Below, in pieces: positions 1 through 6,425 of a stretch of DNA of 8,783 bases. A program made the position numbers and the translations under genes. The stretch spans positions 1 to 8,783 of the forward strand of contig JACCYP010000279.1 of NCBI GenBank assembly GCA_013696425.1, in the 5' to 3' direction. Position 1 is the stretch's first letter; every line of letters begins with the position of its first letter. Below the pieces are notes generated by a model, which saw only the letters and a program-made list of their open reading frames with translations, was not told where the DNA came from and ran no database searches. This stretch comes from Thermoleophilaceae bacterium (GTDB taxonomy: Bacteria > Actinomycetota > Thermoleophilia > Solirubrobacterales > Thermoleophilaceae).

Positions 1-1357
1 TAGCGAGCTCCTGGATGTTCATCTGGAGCGACCCGTCGCCTGAGAGGCAGACCACCGTCTGGTCGGGGCAGGCCACCTTGGCCCCCATGGCGGCGGGAAG
101 GCCGAAGCCCATCGTGCCGAGACCGCCGGAGTTGATCCAGCGGCGCGGCTCGGAGAAATGGAAGTACTGAGCGGTCCACATCTGGTGCTGGCCGACGTCG
201 CTCGTGATGATCGCGTCGCCGCCGGTGGCCTCGTAGACGGCCTCGATCATCGCCTGGGGCTTGATCTCGGAGTCCTCGGAATCCTCGTAGCCGAGCGGAT
301 GCTTCTCCTGCCAGCCCTTGATGCGGCTCCACCACTCCTCGAGGCGCGACCCGTCGGTGTCGAGGGCCCGGTACTCGGCCACCAGCTTCGGCAGGATGCG
401 CTTGGCGTCGCCCACAATCGGGATGTGGGCGGGCACGTTCTTCGAGATCTCCGCCGGGTCGACGTCGATGTGGATGAACTTCGCCCGCGGCGCGAACTCC
501 GACAGCTTGCCGGTGATGCGATCGTCGAAACGGGCGCCGATGCACACGATCAGGTCCGCCTCGTCCATCGCGTAGTTGGCGCTGCGGGTGCCGTGCATGC
601 CGAGCATGCCGAGCCACTGCTCGTGCGGCGCCGGGAAGGCGCCGAGGCCCATCAGCGTGCAGGTGACCGGGAACTTGTCGGACAGGGCCAGCTCGCGCAG
701 GTCCTCCGACGCGTTGGCGTTGATCACCCCGCCGCCCGCGTAGATCACGGGCCGGCGCGAGTTCGCCATCGCCTTGGCAGCCAGGCGGATCTGCTTCTGG
801 TTGCCGTCGAGCGTCGGCGAGTAGCCGGGCAGGTGCACGTCGTCCACAGGCTCGTACGGGATGTCCGCACGCGAGAGGTCCTGGGGCACGTCGATCACGA
901 CCGGACCGGGACGCCCGGAGCGGGCGACGTGGAAGGCCTCGTGGATCGCCCGCGGGATCTCGCGCGGGTCCTGGATCATCAGCGAGTGCTTGACGATCGG
1001 CAGGGTCATGCCGGTGATGTCGGCCTCCTGGAAGCCGTCGGTGCCGATCAGGTCCGTGCGCACCTGGCCGGTGATGAACACCGTCGGCACGGAGTCGAGG
1101 TTCGCGTCGGCAATCGCCGTGATCAGGTTGGTGGCACCGGGGCCCGAGGTCGCGAGCGCGACCCCGACCTTGCCGGAGGCCTTCGCGTAGCCCTCGGCCG
1201 CGTGACCCGCGCCCTGCTCGTGCCGGCACTGGATGTGCCTGATACCGGCGTCGTAGAGGGCGTCGTAGGTCGGAAGGTTCGCGCCACCCGGAATGCCGAA
1301 TACCGTGTCGACACCCTCCGCCTTCAGGCATTCCATGATTGCTTCGACAGCTCGCAT
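1..1357 (-). CDS. ilvB: Acetolactate synthase large subunit, 3' end cut by window
   Basis: This encodes the catalytic subunit of acetohydroxyacid synthase, a thiamine diphosphate (ThDP) enzyme that joins two pyruvates, or pyruvate and 2-oxobutyrate, in the first common step of valine, leucine and isoleucine synthesis. The visible 452 residues start at ATG 1357 (MRAVEAIMECLKAEGV), preceded by a strong ribosome binding site. The N-terminal ThDP pyrimidine domain spans about residues 1-170 and carries the activating glutamate E47 in RHEQGAGHAAEGYA. The middle FAD-binding-type domain spans about 190-330, with GARFDDRITGKL at 275-284. The C-terminal pyrophosphate domain begins near 365 and contains the GDG metal/diphosphate motif at 440-442, with the expected Asn at N447. 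Family members are about 560-620 residues, so roughly the last 110 or more lie outside the window. A small acidic repeat, EDSEDSE, sits in the linker near 358-364. A homologous oxidase, carboligase or decarboxylase is less likely given the overall match. The regulatory subunit gene ilvN would be expected downstream but cannot be seen. Confidence 0.96.
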   Translation of the reverse strand, partial: MRAVEAIMECLKAEGVDTVFGIPGGANLPTYDALYDAGIRHIQCRHEQGAGHAAEGYAKASGKVGVALATSGPGATNLITAIADANLDSVPTVFITGQVRTDLIGTDGFQEADITGMTLPIVKHSLMIQDPREIPRAIHEAFHVARSGRPGPVVIDVPQDLSRADIPYEPVDDVHLPGYSPTLDGNQKQIRLAAKAMANSRRPVIYAGGGVINANASEDLRELALSDKFPVTCTLMGLGAFPAPHEQWLGMLGMHGTRSANYAMDEADLIVCIGARFDDRITGKLSEFAPRAKFIHIDVDPAEISKNVPAHIPIVGDAKRILPKLVAEYRALDTDGSRLEEWWSRIKGWQEKHPLGYEDSEDSEIKPQAMIEAVYEATGGDAIITSDVGQHQMWTAQYFHFSEPRRWINSGGLGTMGFGLPAAMGAKVACPDQTVVCLSGDGSLQMNIQELA

Positions 1358-1367
1358 GTAGCGCGAC

Positions 1368-1376
1368 CCTCCTTCC
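1368..1376 (-). promoter_or_regulatory. Ribosome binding site of ilvB
   Basis: The minus strand reads GGAAGGAGG, containing a full AGGAGG core that ends 10 bases before the ATG at 1357. It is by far the strongest Shine-Dalgarno sequence in the window and fixes the ilvB start. Most of the other genes here have weak or no such sequence and seem to depend on translational coupling. Confidence 0.8.
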
Positions 1377-1403
1377 GTAGTTCGCTCACGGGTCGAACTA
1401 GCC

Positions 1404-1409
1404 AGAGTA
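1404..1409 (-). promoter_or_regulatory. Possible -10 element for ilvB
   Basis: The minus strand reads TACTCT, matching the TANNNT pattern of a sigma-70-type -10 box, in the 70-base gap between the preceding gene and ilvB. Initiation about 7 bases downstream would give a leader of around 40 bases that includes the ribosome binding site. No clear -35 hexamer lies 16-18 bases upstream, so this is tentative. No terminator-like hairpin was seen in the gap, so read-through from the upstream genes is also possible. No leader peptide or T-box-like structure fits in so short a gap. Confidence 0.3.
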
Positions 1410-1427
1410 CCAGCGGGTTTGGTGTCC

Positions 1428-1706
1428 TCAGGGGGTGCGCGCGGGTCGTTGCAGTACCTCGTCCGGCCAGTCGAGGTTCACCCCGCAGCGCATGCACACC
1501 TGGTCGTGCAGCGGGATCACCGCACTGCACTCCGGGCAGCGCCGCAGAAGCTCGTCCTGCTCGTAGCGGTAGAGCACCGCGGCGACGGTGCCGAGCACCG
1601 GCAGGCAGAAGCCGATCGCGAACCAGAGCAGGAACGAACCGCCCTTGATCCTCCCGATGACGCCCGCGGAAAGCCCGCAGAACACCAGGATGACGACGAG
1701 GCTCAC
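1428..1706 (-). CDS. Small membrane protein with C-terminal zinc ribbon
   Basis: This 92-residue protein is of unknown function. Two hydrophobic segments, about residues 3-19 and 25-46, are followed by a short charged linker (YRYEQDELLRR) and a four-cysteine knuckle, CPEC at 57-60 and CMRC at 71-74. This arrangement is typical of a zinc ribbon facing the cytoplasm. The first codon is GTG at 1706, one base after the TGA of the gene before it. There is no clear ribosome binding site, so translation is probably coupled. Small membrane proteins with a zinc ribbon are common in bacteria and often uncharacterised; the ribbon could bind a protein or nucleic acid partner, but nothing here shows which. 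The reading frame is convincing because of the clean alternation of hydrophobic segments, charged linker and paired cysteines. Function is not assigned. Confidence 0.75.
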   Translation of the reverse strand: MSLVVILVFCGLSAGVIGRIKGGSFLLWFAIGFCLPVLGTVAAVLYRYEQDELLRRCPECSAVIPLHDQVCMRCGVNLDWPDEVLQRPARTP

Positions 1707-1707
1707 G

Positions 1708-1905
1708 TCAGAGGACGCGGACGGCCCAGATGACCGCGATGACCGCCACGCAGACGACGGCGATCCAGGCCAGCGAGGCGACGACGCCGATCACGACCTT
1801 GAAGAGCACGTAGGCGGCGATGAGCAGCACGGCCAGCGCCAGCAGCTTCATGCCGCCGTTCCTCGCAGCTTGCTTTATCCCACCGGTTTTCTCAGCTTCA
1901 GTCAT
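1708..1905 (-). CDS. Small two-helix membrane protein, unknown function
   Basis: This 65-residue protein has a short hydrophilic N-terminus (MTEAEKTGGIKQAARNGG) that is net positive near the membrane, then an almost continuous hydrophobic stretch from about residue 19 to 62. That stretch probably forms two transmembrane helices broken near FKVVIG at 35-40. It ends with AVRVL, leaving nearly no tail. ATG 1905 lies 7 bases after the TAA of the acetyltransferase gene, and the TGA is one base before the GTG of the zinc-ribbon membrane protein, so the two small membrane proteins are probably made together. No ribosome binding site is evident. There are no recognisable catalytic residues or family motifs. 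It could be a small partner subunit or membrane-stress peptide, but this is not supported by sequence. Confidence 0.65.
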   Translation of the reverse strand: MTEAEKTGGIKQAARNGGMKLLALAVLLIAAYVLFKVVIGVVASLAWIAVVCVAVIAVIWAVRVL

Positions 1906-1912
1906 ACGCCGA

Positions 1913-2827
1913 TTACAGCAAATGCGCGGGATAGGTCGGCAGGTACCGGTCGAGGCCGGGAAGCGGCACCGAGCACATGATCCAGTTTGGCCATTCCACG
2001 CGGAATCCGAGCCCGCGCAGGCGGCGCAGGAGCCACCACGAGATCGTGGTCACGAAGATGTTCAAGTTCTCCGGCTCCTGCGTGGTGGCCACCCGGTCGA
2101 GGGCCGCGAGCACCACGTCGGGGAGGGCTTCAGAGCTGATCGCGACCGCCGGGCCGATGTCCGAATCGTTGCTCACCCAGCAGAGCGCCTCGGCGTTGCC
2201 GTCGGCGCCGAGCATCGCCAGGCACGTGCGGTCGCGGGCGAAAAACTCGTGCAGGGCGGCGCGGCCGTGGCCGATCGCATCGGGCTCGAGGCGCTTCCAC
2301 TCCGCCACCGCCTTGTCGGGCGAGAGCGCGACGATCGAGTGCTCGGTGGCGTCGGTCTCCTGGGAGCGGCGCTCCTTGTAGCTCTCGGTGCGCTGGATCA
2401 TCGCCCAGTGCCCCACGATCGGCATCGCCCCGAAGGTCGTGTAGAGCGACAGGTCCGCGTTGCCGCCCATCGCGAGCGCCATCCGCCCCACGTCGGGCGT
2501 CGGCGGCGTCGGCCAGCATTTCTCGAGCAGCCGGCGCGCCACGCCCTGGCCGCGCGCGCGTTCGGTCACCACGAGCTCGGTGAGCTCGTCCATACCTTCG
2601 AACTCGACGCTGTGGGCGTACCCCGCGAGACCGGCGTCGTCTTCCACCACCCAGTAGCACCCGGGGAGCGCGGCGTTGAACTCGATCAGCCCGCGCCAGC
2701 GCTGCCAGTCGCCATCGATCTGTTCCGGAGTCGGCTCCCGGCGGTAGCCAGACGTGTTCACCGACAACCCGAAGGTCTCGCGCAGGTCGCCGGGACGCCC
2801 GGGGCGCAGCTCGAAACCCTCGCTCAT
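1913..2827 (-). CDS. GNAT family N-acetyltransferase, probably two-domain
   Basis: This 304-residue protein is likely an acetyl-CoA-dependent acetyltransferase of unknown substrate. The N-terminal half (about 1-150) has the GNAT fold signature. A beta strand with TELVVTERARGQGVARRLLE at 83-102 carries the R/Q-x-x-G-x-G/A pyrophosphate-binding loop (RGQGVA, 92-97). It is followed by a region with LYTTFGAMPIVGHWAM at 128-143, the usual place for the C-terminal GNAT strand. A single GNAT domain is about 150 residues; the second half (about 165-304) has comparable length but no clear acetyl-CoA loop, so it may be a degenerate second GNAT domain. ATG 2827 overlaps the TGA of the NADH dehydrogenase gene (ATGA), and an AGGA lies upstream inside that gene, supporting coupled translation. 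The substrate (amine, peptide or protein N-terminus) cannot be inferred. Confidence 0.85.
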   Translation of the reverse strand: MSEGFELRPGRPGDLRETFGLSVNTSGYRREPTPEQIDGDWQRWRGLIEFNAALPGCYWVVEDDAGLAGYAHSVEFEGMDELTELVVTERARGQGVARRLLEKCWPTPPTPDVGRMALAMGGNADLSLYTTFGAMPIVGHWAMIQRTESYKERRSQETDATEHSIVALSPDKAVAEWKRLEPDAIGHGRAALHEFFARDRTCLAMLGADGNAEALCWVSNDSDIGPAVAISSEALPDVVLAALDRVATTQEPENLNIFVTTISWWLLRRLRGLGFRVEWPNWIMCSVPLPGLDRYLPTYPAHLL

Positions 2828-4134
2828 GGAGCGGGCTCTTCCTGCTCGAGGTGCTCGCCCAGCGACACGGGATGGCCGAGCTGGCCGAGCTCGGTGGCGC
2901 TGCGCCCGAAGAAGAGGCCCACCGTCCAGTCGGTCACGAGGCGGATCCGGCGGCCGTTGCCCGGCATGGCGAGCATGTGGTAGGTCCGCGCGGCGAACCA
3001 GGCGGGGAAGCCACGCAGCTTGAGGAAGAGCATGGTCGCGACGGCCTGGTGGCGCCCCATGTCGACGAACACCCCGAGCGACTTGTACTTGAACTTCTTG
3101 CGCGTGCCGCCGCCGAGCGCGGCCGCCACGTTCTCCGCCACGAGCTTGCCCTGGCGCAGCGCGTGCTGCGCCGTCGGCGGGCACGGCCGCGCACCCTTCG
3201 CGGCGGGGTCCGGCACTGCGGCGCAATCGCCGATCGCCCAGACGTTCTCGTGGCCCGCCACCCGCATGGTCGCGTCCACCTCCACGCGCCCGTGCGCGGT
3301 GAGTGGCAGGCCGAGCTCACGCACCACGGGCACCGGCTTCACGCCCGTGGTCCAGACCACGGTGCGGGCCGGCAGCCGCTCGCCGGTGGACAGGCTGGCG
3401 GCATCCGCGTCGATCCGGTCGAGGCGCGTGCCGGTGCGGACCTCGATCCCGCGCGCGCGCAGCTCGTTCTGGGCGAAGTCGGCGAGCTCCGCCGGGATCT
3501 CCTGCATGATCCGGCCCTCGGCCTCCACGAGCACGAAGCGCGTGCCGTCGAGACGCGCCTTCGGGTAGCGGTCGATCAGATCGATCACGAAGTCCTGGAG
3601 CTCGGCGATGCCCTCCACGCCGGCGTAGCCAGCGCCCACGAACACGAACGTGAGGTAGTCGCGGCGCTCGTCGGGATGATCGAGCGACTCCGCGATCTCG
3701 AGGCAGTTCACCGCGTGGTTGCGAAGGGCGATGGCGTCGGAGATCGTCTTGAAGCCGCGTGCGTGCTCGGCGAGGCCGGGCACCGGGAGCACACGCGAGA
3801 CGGACCCGAGGGCCACGATCAGCTGGTCGTAGCGCAGCGTGCTCTCGCGCCCGTCGACGCTCGTGTAGCTCAGCTCGTTGACCGCCGGGTCGGCGCCCGT
3901 CACGCGGCCGAGCCGGACGTCCATCCAGTCGAGCTCCTCGCGCAGCGGCACCACCACGTGGCGCGGCTCGAGCGTGCCCGCGCTCGCACCGGGCAGCAGG
4001 GGCGTGTAGAGCATGTAGTTCTGATCGGAGACCAGCGTGAGCCGCGCGGAATGCCTGGGCAGCACGCGCTCGAGCTTGCGTGCGGCGTAGAGGCCCCCGA
4101 AGCCCCCACCGGCGATGACTACGTCCCAGGCGAT
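2824..4134 (-). CDS. Type II NADH dehydrogenase-like FAD oxidoreductase
   Basis: This encodes a single-subunit, non-proton-pumping NAD(P)H:quinone oxidoreductase of the NDH-2 family (pyridine nucleotide-disulphide oxidoreductase fold), which passes electrons from NADH through FAD to membrane quinone. About 436 residues are expected, in line with the family. The FAD-binding motif is DVVIAGGGFGGLYAARKLE at about 4-22. The NAD-binding Rossmann motif is FVFVGAGYAGVE at 163-174. The second FAD motif is VWAIGDCAAVPD at 298-309, followed by PPTAQHALRQGK at 319-330. The C-terminal part (GFPAWFAARTYHMLAM, DWTVGLFFGR) is rich in aromatic and hydrophobic residues and probably associates with the membrane. 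The start is uncertain: no ATG, GTG or TTG occurs in this frame between GTG 4410, deep inside the upstream gene, and the Rossmann motif. I placed it at ATC 4134, which gives a natural N-terminus and a 14-base gap from the upstream stop. No cysteine pair typical of disulphide reductases was seen. A carotenoid- or sulfide-oxidising relative is possible but less likely. Confidence 0.88.
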   Translation of the reverse strand: MAWDVVIAGGGFGGLYAARKLERVLPRHSARLTLVSDQNYMLYTPLLPGASAGTLEPRHVVVPLREELDWMDVRLGRVTGADPAVNELSYTSVDGRESTLRYDQLIVALGSVSRVLPVPGLAEHARGFKTISDAIALRNHAVNCLEIAESLDHPDERRDYLTFVFVGAGYAGVEGIAELQDFVIDLIDRYPKARLDGTRFVLVEAEGRIMQEIPAELADFAQNELRARGIEVRTGTRLDRIDADAASLSTGERLPARTVVWTTGVKPVPVVRELGLPLTAHGRVEVDATMRVAGHENVWAIGDCAAVPDPAAKGARPCPPTAQHALRQGKLVAENVAAALGGGTRKKFKYKSLGVFVDMGRHQAVATMLFLKLRGFPAWFAARTYHMLAMPGNGRRIRLVTDWTVGLFFGRSATELGQLGHPVSLGEHLEQEEPAP

Positions 4135-4148
4135 GGGCTGGAGGCTAG

Positions 4149-4781
4149 CTACGAGCGGGCTGCAGAGACGGCTGCGTCGAGGGCCGGGCGCATCGGCGCC
4201 CGCATCCGGCGCCGCACACGCCAGGGGGCACCGGCGAAGGCGTGGTTCGCGACGGTGGCGAAACCCTCCTCGTCGGTGCGCAGGGCCAGCAGCAGGTGGG
4301 CGATGCGATCGGCGGGCGGGAGGCCCGGGTCGGTGGTGCGCACGCAGAAACAGTGAACGCGCTTGCCCCCGGGGATCACGAGCAGCGCCCCGGCATCGCC
4401 CACGAGCCACGTGCCGAGCGCCCCGGGTTCGAGCGCCAGCCCGGTCTCGCGCTGAAGTTCGCGCTCGTCATGGCCGAGCAGATCGGCGAGCAGGCCCTGC
4501 GCCCGCTCCTCCGCCGCCATCGGGCCGCCGCGCGGCTTCACCGTGAGCGCGCCGCGCGAGGCGTAGAGCTCGGGGATCACCCAGGCGTGCGCGGTGGCGA
4601 TGAAGGCCAGCGGCGCCGCGAGCGGTTCGAGCAGCACGATGGCGACACCCATGAGCGGGAACGGCACCACGTAGGCGGCGGTCCAGGCCGTCCAGAGGCG
4701 CCCGCGCGAGCGCAGGCTGCGCTCGGTCTCCGGCTTGCGCCAGGGGACCCCGGCGACCTCCGGCAGTACGGCTTCGCTCAA
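4149..4781 (-). CDS. Unknown two-helix membrane protein (210 residues)
   Basis: I do not recognise a family. The start is taken as TTG 4781, which overlaps the TGA of the preceding small gene (TTGA) and gives MSEAVLPEVAGVPWRKPETE. Residues 1-28 are charged and probably cytoplasmic. Two hydrophobic segments, about 31-51 and 53-71, form a helical hairpin. The remaining 140 residues form a soluble domain with acidic and amphipathic helices (AAEERAQGLLADLLGHDERELQRE, starting at 89) and a beta-rich core (TWLVGDAGALLVIP at 124-137, KRVHCFCVRTTD at 140-151). The C-terminal part is very basic (PWRVRRRMRAPMRPA, 186-200). The CFC pair at 144-146 is the only clustered cysteine motif. Its position between a small unknown protein and NADH dehydrogenase suggests co-expression but not a function. 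Homologues restricted to related actinobacteria would be expected; this is inference. Confidence 0.75.
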   Translation of the reverse strand: MSEAVLPEVAGVPWRKPETERSLRSRGRLWTAWTAAYVVPFPLMGVAIVLLEPLAAPLAFIATAHAWVIPELYASRGALTVKPRGGPMAAEERAQGLLADLLGHDERELQRETGLALEPGALGTWLVGDAGALLVIPGGKRVHCFCVRTTDPGLPPADRIAHLLLALRTDEEGFATVANHAFAGAPWRVRRRMRAPMRPALDAAVSAARS

Positions 4782-5002
4782 CCGCCCGCGATGGGCTTGC
4801 GCAGGATCACGAGGTCCGCATCCGGCGGCAGCTCGGTGACCTGCGTGGCCCGCCCGGCACCCTCGGATACGACTCCGATGTAGCCCTCGGAGAGCTCGTG
4901 CCGGAAGGCCTCGACCGCGGCATCCACCGCAGCCGTGTCCCCGGCGCTCCATTCCGCGAGGGTCGAGTGGCCCGTTGCGTCCATACGAATCAATCTGCTC
5001 AT
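4778..5002 (-). CDS. Unknown small soluble protein (74 residues)
   Basis: The protein begins MSRLIRMDATGHSTLAEW and has a mixed alpha/beta pattern. A beta-like N-terminus (SRLIRMDATGHSTLAEW) is followed by an acidic helix (DTAAVDAAVEAFRHELSEG, about 22-40) and strand-like segments YIGVVSEG at 41-48, ATQVTEL at 52-58 and DLVILRKP at 63-70. This looks like a compact single domain, perhaps one that binds a ligand or a partner through the sheet. It has no signal peptide, membrane segment or cysteine. ATG 5002 lies 10 bases after the TAG of gatB, and its TGA overlaps the TTG of the next gene. There is no ribosome binding site, so it is likely translated from the gat message by coupling. An alternative ATG at 4984 would remove six residues. 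No function is claimed. Confidence 0.72.
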   Translation of the reverse strand: MSRLIRMDATGHSTLAEWSAGDTAAVDAAVEAFRHELSEGYIGVVSEGAGRATQVTELPPDADLVILRKPIAGG

Positions 5003-5012
5003 GCAGTCGATT

Positions 5013-6425
5013 CTACGCGCCGATCCGCTCCCGGATCAGCTTCTGGACCTCGCCGCCGTCGGCGCGGCCCTTCGTCTGGCGCATCACCGCCCCCACGATG
5101 GCGCCGATCGCCTGGTCCTTGCCCTCCCTGATCTTCTCGACGGCGCCGGCGTTCTCCGCGATCGCCTGGTCGACGATGGCGCCGAGCTCGTCCCCGCCGG
5201 CGGCGCCGAGGCCGCGGTCGGCCACGATCTGCTCGGGATCGCCGCCCTCCGCGGCCAGCACCTCGAGCACCTCCTTGGCGGCCCCCCTGCTCACCGTGCC
5301 CGCGCCGATCAGGTCCACGAGCTTCGCCACCGCCTCGGGAGTCGCCGCGCTGCCGGGGGGCACGTCGTTGACGACGTAGTTCGCGAGCGTGCGCGGGTCG
5401 GACGGGCTCACGGCGAGTGCCGCCTCGAAGAAGTCGCCCTGCTCGCCGCGGAAGGCCAGCAGCCGCGCCGAGTCCGCCGGCAGGTCGTGGTCGCGCTCGA
5501 AGCGCTCGGCCCGCGCGAGGGGCAGCTCCGGGATGGCGGCGCGCGCCATCTCGATCATCGCCTCGGTCGGCGCGATCGGCACGAGGTCGGGCTCCGGGAA
5601 ATAGCGGTAGTCGTGCGCCTCCTCCTTCGAGCGAAGCGAGGACAGCGCTCCTGTGCGGTTGTCGAAGTGCAGCGTCTCCTGCTCCACCTGCCCGCCCTCG
5701 CGCAGGATGCCCTCCTGACGCGCGATCTCCGCATCGAGCCCGCGCTCGAGGAACCGGAAGGAGTTCATGTTCTTCAGCTCGGTCTTCACGCCGAGCGTGG
5801 CCTCGCCGGCGGGCCGGATCGACACGTTCCCGTCAACCCGCAGCGAGCCCTCGTCCATGTTCACGTCGGACACCCCGAGCGCGCGCAGCGTCTCGCGGAG
5901 CAGCCGCGCCCATTCCGCCGCCTCGGCCGCCGAGTGGATGTCCGGCTCGGTCACGATCTCCACCAGCGGCGTGCCGGCGCGGTTGAAGTCCACCACGCTG
6001 GCCTCAGCACCGTGGATGCGGCCGGATTCGCCCGCGTGCACGAGCTTCGCGGCGTCCTCCTCGAGGTGGGCGCGGTGAACGCGCACGCCCGCCAGCTCGC
6101 CACCGCTGCAGAGCGGTACGTCGTACTGAGAGATCTGGAACGCCTTCGGGTTGTCGGGATAGAAGTAGTTCTTGCGGTGGAAGATCGAGCGCGGCGCGAT
6201 CTCGCACCCGAGCGCGAGGCCGATCATCAGCCCGAACTCGATAGCGCGGCGGTTGGGCACCGGCAGCACGCCCGGGTGGCCGAGGCAGACCGGGCACGTG
6301 CGCGTGTTCGGGTCGAGTCCGAAGGAGAGCTCGCAACCGCAGAACATCTTCGTGTCGGTGGCGAGCTGGACGTGGATCTCCAGGCCGATCACCGGCTCGT
6401 ACTGGCGGGCGGAGGCTACTTCCAC
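5013..6425 (-). CDS. gatB: Asp/Glu-tRNA(Asn/Gln) amidotransferase subunit B
   Basis: GatB binds misacylated Glu-tRNA(Gln) or Asp-tRNA(Asn), phosphorylates the side-chain carboxylate with ATP, and receives ammonia from GatA to give the correct amidated tRNA. The 470-residue product starts at GTG 6425, with a GGGGA ribosome binding element 6 bases upstream inside gatA and a 10-base overlap with the gatA stop. The N-terminal kinase domain begins with PVIGLEIHVQL at 11-21. Four zinc-ligand cysteines follow in FCGC and CPVC (C29, C31, C44, C47). FHRKNYFYPDNPKAFQISQYD at 82-102 and the family signature VDFNRAGTPLVEIVTEPD at 145-162 are intact, as is RYFPEPDLVP at 274-283. The C-terminal helical YqeY-like tail that contacts tRNA ends with AIVGAVMRQTKGRADGGEVQ. 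It sits in the usual gatC-gatA-gatB order and appears complete. Confidence 0.97.
   Translation of the reverse strand: MEVASARQYEPVIGLEIHVQLATDTKMFCGCELSFGLDPNTRTCPVCLGHPGVLPVPNRRAIEFGLMIGLALGCEIAPRSIFHRKNYFYPDNPKAFQISQYDVPLCSGGELAGVRVHRAHLEEDAAKLVHAGESGRIHGAEASVVDFNRAGTPLVEIVTEPDIHSAAEAAEWARLLRETLRALGVSDVNMDEGSLRVDGNVSIRPAGEATLGVKTELKNMNSFRFLERGLDAEIARQEGILREGGQVEQETLHFDNRTGALSSLRSKEEAHDYRYFPEPDLVPIAPTEAMIEMARAAIPELPLARAERFERDHDLPADSARLLAFRGEQGDFFEAALAVSPSDPRTLANYVVNDVPPGSAATPEAVAKLVDLIGAGTVSRGAAKEVLEVLAAEGGDPEQIVADRGLGAAGGDELGAIVDQAIAENAGAVEKIREGKDQAIGAIVGAVMRQTKGRADGGEVQKLIRERIGA

Noticed and set aside
1358..1427. Terminator or attenuator before ilvB
   Set aside because: No stable stem followed by a T-tract, no leader peptide with branched-chain codons and no room for a riboswitch were found in the 70 bases.
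158..1648. Long plus-strand open frame opposite ilvB
   Set aside because: It is rich in Arg, Val, Asp and His with no domain pattern and mirrors the codon bias of ilvB, whose catalytic motifs are intact on the other strand.
2851..4356. Long plus-strand open frame opposite the NADH dehydrogenase
   Set aside because: This is an antisense shadow in high-GC DNA; the minus strand carries both Rossmann motifs and the C-terminal FAD motif.
4135..4410. GTG 4410 as the start of the NADH dehydrogenase
   Set aside because: It would add about 92 Arg/Pro-rich residues overlapping the 210-residue gene out of frame; the extension looks like a shadow translation, not a domain.
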